Positions 12,759 to 19,601 of a DNA stretch of 35,039 nt are shown here, piece after piece. The notes under the pieces were generated by a model that did no database searches, was not told where the DNA came from, and saw only the letters and a list, made by a program, of their open reading frames with translations. The DNA lies in IMG/VR virus record IMGVR_UViG_3300021952_000017, positions 1 through 35,039 of that record. One strand, given 5' to 3'. Source of the DNA: a virus. Within the stretch, counting starts at the first letter, position 1. Every line of letters starts with the position of its first letter. Made by a program: the position numbers and the translations under genes.

Positions 12759-13094
12759 AGGGTCAAACCCCAATTCAGACGAGATTCGGTGCGCTCTATT
12801 ACGAAACTCCTTATCATGGTGTGTCCATTTTGAAGTCTTGTGTCTACTCATGTGGATGCACTCATGGCAAAGAACACGAATTACTGTGTCAAGATGACCG
12901 CAACGAGCCGCAGAAATAGTAATCGTATGCTCGTACTCTTCACCTGTGTCATATAAATAAGTACCCATAGCTGCTGGGTCTTTATCCACTACAAAGTTAA
13001 TTTCTTCAGGCAAAGGCATATTCCACCTATCAAAAGGCTTCATACAGTAAATAGCGCTGTATAGATTCTTAAGAATAGCTGGAGTTAACTTCAT
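12747..13094 (-). CDS. SprT-like zinc metalloprotein
   Basis: A 115-residue protein with the zincin motif H77-E78-C-I-H81 (VLCHECIHMSRH) and a downstream HHDKEFRNRA, where His92 or His93 can supply the third zinc ligand, as in SprT/WLM-type proteases. The strand TYLYDTGEEYEHTITIS before the helix fits the minimal metzincin layout. It may cleave or bind DNA-linked proteins, as SprT-like proteins do; activity is inferred. It overlaps the metallophosphoesterase stop by four bases, downstream in the same leftward unit. Confidence 0.75.
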   Translation of the reverse strand: MKLTPAILKNLYSAIYCMKPFDRWNMPLPEEINFVVDKDPAAMGTYLYDTGEEYEHTITISAARCGHLDTVIRVLCHECIHMSRHKTSKWTHHDKEFRNRAHRISSELGFDPLEL

Positions 13095-14050
13095 ACTCTA
13101 TGTATTTTGCCTCTAAATTCAACTTCATCTTCACCCCAAACCCTAATCATTTCTGGCTGAAGCAATTTGCTGCGCTCAAATGAAAGCATAACAAACCCTG
13201 AATTCCAGTCTTTAGGCGTATCTTCTGTGTAAGCAAATTGTTGACCATGTAAGTCAGCCAATGTGCCAGTTTGAACACCCCAGCGTGTGCCGTTATAGTC
13301 AGAAACAGGCATAACACTTAAGTGATGTGTATGACCTGTAATCATATTTACACCTGAATTAAGGGAATTGGCACGCCCAGCGCTAAATCCACCTTTCCAG
13401 CGGTGTTTAATGCAAGTGTCTTCGTTTACCCAAAATGACCAGCATGGCAGCCACGCAGGAAAATGCTCTTTCAAAGTAGTTCCTACCACGCCTTCAAATG
13501 CAGGTAAGTTTTCAATAATCCGCATTTCCCAGCGTGCGTCATGGTTTCCTAAAGGCCAAAACATTTTTGCGCCCCTAGCTACAGATTCAATTTCACCCAA
13601 ATAATATTGCACCGCTTCTAATTCTTCTTGTACTGTTGGTAGCTTAGACCAGTCTTGGCGTGGATGACGGCTAATAGAAGCCCCATCTAGCGCATCGCCA
13701 TTACAGACAATAGCTGTAGGTTTATATTCTTTAATGCACTCCAAAAGCGCTTTAAATGCGGTTGTAGTTTGGTCAGGCCAAAAGTGAGCGTCAGAGAACA
13801 CAATGACTCGCCCTTTTTCTATATCCATGCCTCTGCGAGTATTGCCAACTGTTTCTTCAGTCTTTTTAAAAGCGCTTACTCTGGTATCGTTAAATGATGG
13901 TAGGGTAATCCCTAATCTAGTTTCTATTGACCTTCTGCGGTTATATACGGCTCTTTCAGTTAATGCGTGTATCTTTGCAAAAGTAAGTGGTGAACCAATC
14001 CTTTGCCATTCAGCTACAAATTCTTCGTCTGTTAACCAATAGCCACGCAT
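13091..14050 (-). CDS. Calcineurin-like metallophosphoesterase with N-terminal HTH
   Basis: A 319-residue protein. Residues 8-48 resemble a helix-turn-helix (LTFAKIHALTERAVYNRRRS). From residue 80 the metallophosphoesterase motifs follow in order: Asp87-x-His89 (FSDAHF), Gly118-Asp119 (CNGDALDG), GNHD (168-171) and GHTH (239-242). These bind two metals and hydrolyse phosphoesters. The HTH plus phosphatase layout occurs in other phages and may target DNA or nucleotide ends. AAGGGGAA at 14055-14062 marks the start. It forms a two-gene leftward unit with the SprT-like gene, facing a 45-base divergent gap. Confidence 0.88.
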   Translation of the reverse strand: MRGYWLTDEEFVAEWQRIGSPLTFAKIHALTERAVYNRRRSIETRLGITLPSFNDTRVSAFKKTEETVGNTRRGMDIEKGRVIVFSDAHFWPDQTTTAFKALLECIKEYKPTAIVCNGDALDGASISRHPRQDWSKLPTVQEELEAVQYYLGEIESVARGAKMFWPLGNHDARWEMRIIENLPAFEGVVGTTLKEHFPAWLPCWSFWVNEDTCIKHRWKGGFSAGRANSLNSGVNMITGHTHHLSVMPVSDYNGTRWGVQTGTLADLHGQQFAYTEDTPKDWNSGFVMLSFERSKLLQPEMIRVWGEDEVEFRGKIHRV

Positions 14051-14095
14051 TTATTTCCCCTTATACTGTAAGTTGCTAAACACTAACATAAAATT

Positions 14096-14383
14096 ATGTC
14101 TTATATTAAAAAAGTTGATAAAAATCAAAAGGATGTTGTTAAAGCGCTACGAGATTATGGCGCTACAGTATTTCTTTTGCATACAGTCGGTGGAGGAATC
14201 CCTGACTTGATGGTGTGTTACGCAGACCAAACCATTTTAATGGAAGTGAAAGATGGGGCAGATAAAAAATTGACCCCACAACAAATAACGCTTTTTGCTA
14301 ACTGGGTCGGTGGCCCACTTCACCGAGTAAATTCTGTGCAAGAGTCTATAGAAGTGCTAAAATTCTACGAAATGGAGAGTTAA
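14096..14383 (+). CDS. VRR-NUC domain nuclease
   Basis: A 95-residue stand-alone VRR-NUC protein: TVGGGIPDLMV (Asp37), ILMEVKDG (Glu50-x-Lys52), LTPQQITLFANW (Gln62), and a closing V-G-G...RV strand. This PD-(D/E)XK subgroup includes FAN1-type structure-specific nucleases and many phage proteins; Holliday-junction or branch processing before packaging is the usual proposal. It starts the rightward block leading to packaging, 45 bases from the divergent phosphoesterase gene. Confidence 0.85.
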   Translation: MSYIKKVDKNQKDVVKALRDYGATVFLLHTVGGGIPDLMVCYADQTILMEVKDGADKKLTPQQITLFANWVGGPLHRVNSVQESIEVLKFYEMES

Positions 14384-14385
14384 TT

Positions 14386-14745
14386 ATGAATGAAAACATG
14401 GCTTTATTTGCCGCAACCTTGTTGCATAGCGCAACTAATACCCATTTCTTTCATTGGTCTACTGACTCTTACAGCAAACACAAGGCTTTAGGCAATTATT
14501 ATGATGAAATCGTTGAGTTAACTGACGATTTGGTTGAGGCATATATGGGATGCTACGAACAGCTTATTTCATTCCCAAGCACATACCACCAGCCTAAAGA
14601 ACCACTTAAGTATATGGAATCATTAAAGAATTTTGTTGATGACGCTCGCAAAGATTTGCCGCAGGAAACACAAATTCAGAATATTATTGACGAAATAGCC
14701 CAGCTAATTGACTCAACTCTTTACAAACTACGCTTTTTAAAATAG
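14386..14745 (+). CDS. Ferritin-like/DUF5856-type helical protein
   Basis: A 119-residue all-helical protein: LLHSATNTHFFHWSTDSYSKHKALGNYYDEIVELTDDLVEAYMG, then a C-terminal helix NIIDEIAQLIDSTLYKLRFLK. His and Asp/Glu in helices 1 and 2 (THFFHWST, HKALGNYYDEI) resemble the Dps/ferritin-like fold of phage DUF5856 proteins. Metal binding is possible; a DNA-protective Dps role is only suggestive. GGAG precedes the start, and the next gene begins eight bases after the stop. Confidence 0.65.
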   Translation: MNENMALFAATLLHSATNTHFFHWSTDSYSKHKALGNYYDEIVELTDDLVEAYMGCYEQLISFPSTYHQPKEPLKYMESLKNFVDDARKDLPQETQIQNIIDEIAQLIDSTLYKLRFLK

Positions 14746-14753
14746 GAGGCACT

Positions 14754-14951
14754 ATGCCATTAGATAAATCAGGTAGCGCTCAAAGCGTAGGTAAAAACAT
14801 TAAAGCCGAAGAAAAAGCTGGAAAACCACGCAAACAAGCAATAGCTATTGCCCTCAATGTTGAGCGTGATAATGCCAAAGGTAAGCGTAAAGCCAAGTTA
14901 GAAGAGGCTTATGGTCGTTTTCTAGGTAAGCGTGACGCTGAGAAGATGTAA
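14754..14951 (+). CDS. Small basic conserved phage protein
   Basis: A 65-residue, Lys/Arg-rich protein starting MPLDKSGSAQSVGKNIKAEE, with AGGAGG upstream. KPRKQAIAIALNVERDNAKG is a recurring helix in short proteins placed just before terminase genes. The first of four adjacent small basic genes, joined by one-base overlaps. DNA binding is likely from charge; role unknown. Confidence 0.7.
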   Translation: MPLDKSGSAQSVGKNIKAEEKAGKPRKQAIAIALNVERDNAKGKRKAKLEEAYGRFLGKRDAEKM

Positions 14952-15217
14952 TGAGTCGCCAAGACCAAATTCGTGCCGCAGTAGAAAAACACGATAAACC
15001 GATTGCCAAAACTACCAAAGGTAAAGGTAGGCACTATCTGTCAGTAGAAGAAGGTGCAGGCATGACAGAAGCTGGTCGCAAAGCATACAACGCAAAAAAC
15101 AACGCTAATTTACAAGCCCCTCAAGCTAGTGGCCCAAGACATGACAGTTTCTGTGCAAGGTCTAAAGGCTGGACAGGTGAGCGTGGTAAAGCGGCTAGAG
15201 CAAGGTGGAAGTGCTAA
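14951..15217 (+). CDS. Small basic DUF6321-like protein
   Basis: An 88-residue basic protein with LSVEEGAGMTEAGRKAYNAK, then RHDSFCARSKGW. The GAGMTxAGRKxYN plus SFCARxKG combination is known from DUF6321-type phage proteins upstream of packaging genes. It is coupled by one-base overlaps to both neighbours. It probably binds nucleic acid or the packaging complex; unproven. Confidence 0.72.
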   Translation: MSRQDQIRAAVEKHDKPIAKTTKGKGRHYLSVEEGAGMTEAGRKAYNAKNNANLQAPQASGPRHDSFCARSKGWTGERGKAARARWKC

Positions 15218-15396
15218 TGAAAAACGGTTTATACGCTAATATCCACGCAAAACAAGAACGCATTAAAAATGGTTCTGGTGAAAAGATGCGTAAACCAGGT
15301 AGTAAAGGCGCACCCACCGCAGAAGCATTTAAAGAGTCTGCTAAGACTGCAAAACCACGCAGAAAACACATTGAAGACGCTATGAAGGATATGTAA
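15217..15396 (+). CDS. Small basic conserved phage protein (MKNGLYANIHAKQ type)
   Basis: A 59-residue basic protein starting MKNGLYANIHAKQERIKNG on the ATG overlapping the previous TAA; an upstream start at 15205 lies inside the previous gene and is not used. GEKMRKPGSKGAPTAEAFKESAKTAK is recurrent among phages near terminase genes. No enzymatic motif. Likely a DNA-associated structural or packaging helper. Confidence 0.7.
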   Translation: MKNGLYANIHAKQERIKNGSGEKMRKPGSKGAPTAEAFKESAKTAKPRRKHIEDAMKDM

Positions 15397-15620
15397 TGGA
15401 ACACATGAATAGAAAATTCCCCAAGGGAAACAACTTGTTGCGTGAACACAAAGAGTCCACCCTTGAAAAACAAGAAGCAAAGCGTAATAAGCCAAAGCCA
15501 CCAGAATTAGAAGTAGATAGCGAATACGACATTCTTGATAAGAAAGCTAACCAAAGAATGAAGCGTAAAGCTATGCTACACGCAGCAATGAACAAGATTC
15601 ACGACCCTGACATAGCGTGA
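15396..15620 (+). CDS. Small charged protein of unknown function
   Basis: A 74-residue protein, highly charged (KESTLEKQEAKRNKPKPPELEVD), with a helical basic end ANQRMKRKAMLHAAMNK. It is the last of the four linked small genes and ends inside a candidate promoter for the packaging block. No family recognised. Confidence 0.6.
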   Translation: MEHMNRKFPKGNNLLREHKESTLEKQEAKRNKPKPPELEVDSEYDILDKKANQRMKRKAMLHAAMNKIHDPDIA

Positions 15621-15626
15621 TACAAT
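15598..15626 (+). promoter_or_regulatory. Candidate sigma-70-type promoter for packaging/virion genes
   Basis: TTCACG (15598-15603) and TACAAT (15621-15626) are separated by 17 bases, and TGA directly precedes the -10 as an extended TGn element. It lies 33 bases upstream of the small terminase start, at one of the few gaps in the rightward block. Similarity to a housekeeping promoter is good but unproven. Confidence 0.45.
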
Positions 15627-15658
15627 AAAGTCCTTATATTTCAACTACTTGGAATAAT

Positions 15659-15991
15659 ATGACTGAAAAACAATCAAAAAATACCAAAGGTGGCTACCGA
15701 GAAGGTTCTGGAAGACCTAAAGGTGTGCCTAATAAGGCTACACAAGAGGCTAGAGAGGCTGTCAAGGCTATCTTGGACAGTAACCTGCCCTTTATTCAAT
15801 CGTGGATTCAAAGTACCGCAGATGGCATATTTGATGACCAGTCTGGTAAATGGATTGTGCCGCCAAACCCAGCCAAAGCGTGTGACATCGTACAAAACAT
15901 GGTTGAATATGCTGTGCCTAAACTTGCTAGAACTGAAGTAGTAGGCGATGAACAAAAACCAGTACGCATGGTGGTGTCTTGGAAGAAATAG
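15659..15991 (+). CDS. terS: Small terminase-like DNA-binding protein
   Basis: A 110-residue protein: GGYREGSGRPKGVPNKATQEAREAV (N-terminal DNA-binding linker and helix), a central helix, then DIVQNMVEYAVPKLARTEV. The GRPKGxPNK start and EYxxPKLARTE end are typical of short phage small-terminase proteins. It recognises phage DNA for packaging together with the large subunit, whose gene overlaps its end by 13 bases. Confidence 0.75.
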   Translation: MTEKQSKNTKGGYREGSGRPKGVPNKATQEAREAVKAILDSNLPFIQSWIQSTADGIFDDQSGKWIVPPNPAKACDIVQNMVEYAVPKLARTEVVGDEQKPVRMVVSWKK

Positions 15992-17325
15992 TCCAAGAGG
16001 TAGAATTAGACTACCAACCTCGTGATGTATTTCTAGATTTCCACGAAAGAAGCCAACGCTGGGCGGTTATTGTTGCTCACCGTAGATGCGGCAAAACTGT
16101 TAGCTGCATTAACGAATTAATCTATAAAGCCCTAATTGAGGGCAAAGAAGATGGTCGCTACGCTTATGTTGCACCATATTACAGCCAAGCTAAGAATATC
16201 GCCTGGGACTATTTGTTACGCTTTAGTAAGCCTGTAATGGCTAAAGCTAATCAATCAGAACTATGGGTGGAACTAATAAATGGCGCAAGGATTAGGTTGT
16301 TTGGTGCTGATAATGCTGACTCTCTACGAGGTTTATACCTTGATGGGATTGTCCTAGATGAGTACGCAGATATGCGCCCTCGTATTTGGGGCGAGATTAT
16401 TCGGCCTTTGTTGGCAGATAGACTCGGGTGGGCAGTTTTCATTGGAACACCTAAAGGCCATAACGCCTTCTGGGACATCTATAACAACGCCATCAAAGAT
16501 GATAACTGGTATGCCAAAACCCTAAGAGCAAGTCAAACAGGGTTGATTAGCCCTGAAGAATTGGCTGATGCCGCCAAGATAATGACGCAAGACCAATACT
16601 TGCAAGAGTTTGAGTGTGACTTTGAGTCTGCAATCCTTGGTGCTTACTATGGTAAAGAAATGCGTCAACTCACCGATGCCAACAGAATTACCAATATTGA
16701 GTATGACCCTATGTTTCCTGTGCATACAGCATGGGACTTGGGTTATTCAGATGACACCGCTATTTGGTGGTTTCAAGTCGTGCATGGCGAGATTCGTATG
16801 CTTGATTACCATTCATCTAATGGTCAGCCAGTAGCGTTTTATGCCGGCATTATTGCTAACCGAGAGCGTGAGCGTGGCTACAACTATGGCACTCATTATT
16901 TGCCCCATGATGCTCGTGCAAAAACATTAGCGTCAAATAAGTCCATAATTGAGCAACTTTCTGACAAAATTCCGCTAAAATATCTAAAAATTGTGCCAAG
17001 TTTGTCACTTCAAGATGGAATACAAGCAACTCGACTAGCATTAACGAGGGCTTGGTTTGACCACAAGTGCGAAGATGGCATTGAATGTTTAAGGCAATAC
17101 CAGCGTGAATACGATGAGGACAAGAAAGTCTTTAGGGATAAACCTAGACATGATTGGACTTCTCATGGTGCTGACGCATTTAGGATGTTGGCTATTGCCT
17201 GGAAAGAAGAAGCAAGGTTGCCCCATAAGGATGACTCCATTAAAGGGCTGTTTGTAGGACAAACTGATGTTAGCTTGAATGATTTGTGGAAGCAACCACA
17301 GTCAACTTCAAGAGGGAGAATTTGA
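15979..17325 (+). CDS. terL: Terminase large subunit
   Basis: A 448-residue packaging motor. ATPase: Walker A AHRRCGKT (33-40), Walker B GIVLDEYAD (123-131, with Asp127-Glu128). Nuclease: Asp253 in TAWDLGYSDDT and the C-terminal HDWTSHGADAFRM with late metal ligands. It starts at a TTG (15979) inside the small terminase gene because no ATG/GTG lies nearer the conserved YQPRDVFLDFHER. It cuts concatemers and pumps DNA into the prohead through the portal. Confidence 0.93.
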   Translation: MEEIVQEVELDYQPRDVFLDFHERSQRWAVIVAHRRCGKTVSCINELIYKALIEGKEDGRYAYVAPYYSQAKNIAWDYLLRFSKPVMAKANQSELWVELINGARIRLFGADNADSLRGLYLDGIVLDEYADMRPRIWGEIIRPLLADRLGWAVFIGTPKGHNAFWDIYNNAIKDDNWYAKTLRASQTGLISPEELADAAKIMTQDQYLQEFECDFESAILGAYYGKEMRQLTDANRITNIEYDPMFPVHTAWDLGYSDDTAIWWFQVVHGEIRMLDYHSSNGQPVAFYAGIIANRERERGYNYGTHYLPHDARAKTLASNKSIIEQLSDKIPLKYLKIVPSLSLQDGIQATRLALTRAWFDHKCEDGIECLRQYQREYDEDKKVFRDKPRHDWTSHGADAFRMLAIAWKEEARLPHKDDSIKGLFVGQTDVSLNDLWKQPQSTSRGRI

Positions 17326-19601
17326 TGGCGAATGATAAGGCAACTGTAAATCACAGTTATGAAGACTGGTACAAAACGATTATGGGCTATGAACGCTCAT
17401 TTAAGCGTTGGGAAGCTAGGGCAGACCGCATTGTAAAGAAATATAAAGATGATAGCCGCTACGACAGAAACCCTAATGCACGCTTCAACATCCTCTGGAG
17501 CAATGTACAGACTATTCAGCCAGCTATCTTTGCAAGATTGCCTAGACCTGATGTTAGCCGTAGGTTTAGGGACAATGACCCAATAGGGCGTGTAGCCTCA
17601 ATGATGCTTGAGCGTGCGCTTGAGTTTGAATTAGAGCATTATGGTGACTACAAGTCTGCAATGAATAACGCAGTATTAGACCGCTTATTGGGTGGTCGTG
17701 GCGTTAGCTGGGTTCGCTATGAGCCGCATATTGTTGGCGAAGCTGCTGGTGAAGCTGAAGGCGCACCTGATGATGGCTATCAAGTTACCGAAGATTCCGA
17801 TGAAGCTGAAACAGAAGGCGGCATCGAGAATGAAAACGAAGAACGCATTGAATATGAGTGCGCACCTGTAGATTATGTGCATTGGAAAGACTTTGGACAT
17901 ACGATTGCTCGTACATGGGAAGAAGTAACTGCTGTTTGGCGCAAGGTTTACATGAGCCGCCCAGCATTGGTTGAGCGTTTTGGCGAAGAATTAGGTTACA
18001 AGATACCTCTTGATACTAAACCTGACGATTTAAAGCAATCTTATAAGTCTGACGATGGTGTTTACGAGGCGGTCATTTATGAAATCTGGGATAAAGAAAC
18101 AGGCAAAGTACTCTGGTTATCTAAGTCCCTCGGAAAGATATTGGATGAGCGTGATGACCCTCTTGGTTTGGAAAACTTTTGGCCTTGTCCTAAACCCTTA
18201 TACAGTACCCTCACAACTGATAGCCTTGAGCCAATTCCTGACTTTGTCATTTACCAAGACCAAGCTAGAGAATTAGATGTTCTGTGCGACAGAATTGATG
18301 GTTTGATTAACGCATTGAAGGTGCGTGGTGTTTATGACGCTTCTGCAGTTGAGTTGCAACGCTTATTCTCTGAGGGCGAAAACAACACAATGATTCCAGT
18401 TTCTAACTGGATGGCATTTGCTGAAAAACAAGGCATGAAAGGCGCTATTGACCTAGTAGATTTAGCCCCATTTGCCAGCGCATTGATGTCTTGCTATCAA
18501 GCAATGGAGCAAGTTAAAGGTCAAATTTACGAATTAATGGGAATTGCTGACATTCAGCGTGGTCAGACTGACCCTAATGAAACCCTTGGCGCACAAATTA
18601 TCAAGTCAAACAATGCGGCAGGTCGTTTAAAGACTATGCAACACGCAGTTGTAGACTTTGCTACTTCATTACTGAGCATTAAAGCCCAGATTATTTGCAA
18701 TCACTTTACTGATGAAACATTGGTGCAAATTTCTGGTGCAATGCAGCTGTCACCACAAGACCAACAGCTAATTCCACAAGCTATTGCTTTATTACGCAAC
18801 CAAGCAGCTAAGAATTTCCGCATTGAAGTCACTTCTGACTCAATGATTTATCAGGATGAGCAGCAAGAAAAAGCTGACCGAGTAGCGTTTTTGAGCGCTG
18901 TAGGCTCATTCTTGCAAACAGCTTTGCCAACTGCACAAGCTGCACCTGAATTAACCCCAATGTTGCTAGAAATGCTCAAATTTGGCGTAACTGCATTTAA
19001 AGCCGGCAAGCAATTAGAGGGTGTTATTGACGAAACTGCTGATGAATTGCGTATGGCTTACGAACAAAACAAAGGTCAGCCAAAACCACCTCCACCAGAA
19101 ATTCAAAAAGTCCAAATGCAGGCTCAATTAGAGCAAGCTAAGATGCAAAACCAAATGCAACTTGAGCAAGCCAAAATGCAAGCGCAAATGGAGTTGGAAA
19201 AGGCTAAACAAGAGTATCAAGCCCAAGAAAATCAGCTTAAATTCCAGCTTGAAGAGCAGCGTAATGCCCAAGAGCGTGAAATGGAAATGCGTGTTGCACA
19301 GATGAAGATGATGACTGAGCGTAATACCCAGGTATTGCTGGCACACATTAACAATGGCGCTAAGATTGAAACTGCTCGTATTTCTGCTGGTGAGTCTGAT
19401 GGCGAACAAGCATATATGACTGAAGAGTCATTGGCTCATGCTATGGAACATCCTATGCAACCGATTGCTAACGCTATTGGTCAAGGAAATGCCCAAATGG
19501 CACAAGCAATTAGCGCTTTGGTTGATACAATTAATGCTCAACATAACAGGCCAAAGACTGTAATTAGAGGTCAAGACGGCAAAATTATCGGAGTCCAATA
19601 A
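17325..19601 (+). CDS. Portal protein, P22-like
   Basis: A 758-residue protein starting MANDKATVNHSYEDWYKTI on the ATG overlapping the large-terminase stop, with GAGGGAGAA upstream. Length and the motifs RFNILWSNVQTIQPAIFARLPRPDV and GQIYELMGIADIQRGQTDPNETLGA identify a P22-type portal. About residues 595-665 form a Gln/Met-rich coiled coil (repeated LEQAKMQ), like the P22 portal barrel tail. It forms the dodecameric DNA channel and docks the terminase. Confidence 0.92.
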   Translation: MANDKATVNHSYEDWYKTIMGYERSFKRWEARADRIVKKYKDDSRYDRNPNARFNILWSNVQTIQPAIFARLPRPDVSRRFRDNDPIGRVASMMLERALEFELEHYGDYKSAMNNAVLDRLLGGRGVSWVRYEPHIVGEAAGEAEGAPDDGYQVTEDSDEAETEGGIENENEERIEYECAPVDYVHWKDFGHTIARTWEEVTAVWRKVYMSRPALVERFGEELGYKIPLDTKPDDLKQSYKSDDGVYEAVIYEIWDKETGKVLWLSKSLGKILDERDDPLGLENFWPCPKPLYSTLTTDSLEPIPDFVIYQDQARELDVLCDRIDGLINALKVRGVYDASAVELQRLFSEGENNTMIPVSNWMAFAEKQGMKGAIDLVDLAPFASALMSCYQAMEQVKGQIYELMGIADIQRGQTDPNETLGAQIIKSNNAAGRLKTMQHAVVDFATSLLSIKAQIICNHFTDETLVQISGAMQLSPQDQQLIPQAIALLRNQAAKNFRIEVTSDSMIYQDEQQEKADRVAFLSAVGSFLQTALPTAQAAPELTPMLLEMLKFGVTAFKAGKQLEGVIDETADELRMAYEQNKGQPKPPPPEIQKVQMQAQLEQAKMQNQMQLEQAKMQAQMELEKAKQEYQAQENQLKFQLEEQRNAQEREMEMRVAQMKMMTERNTQVLLAHINNGAKIETARISAGESDGEQAYMTEESLAHAMEHPMQPIANAIGQGNAQMAQAISALVDTINAQHNRPKTVIRGQDGKIIGVQ

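Noticed and set aside
12737-12919. 60-codon rightward frame with TATAAT at 12724-12729 just upstream
   Set aside because: It lies antisense to the SprT-like gene, has no clear -35 or ribosome site, and its Cys/His pattern mirrors the HExxH-coding strand.
15690-15941. 83-codon frame inside the small terminase gene
   Set aside because: Lacks a ribosome site and protein-like pattern, while the main frame matches small terminases.
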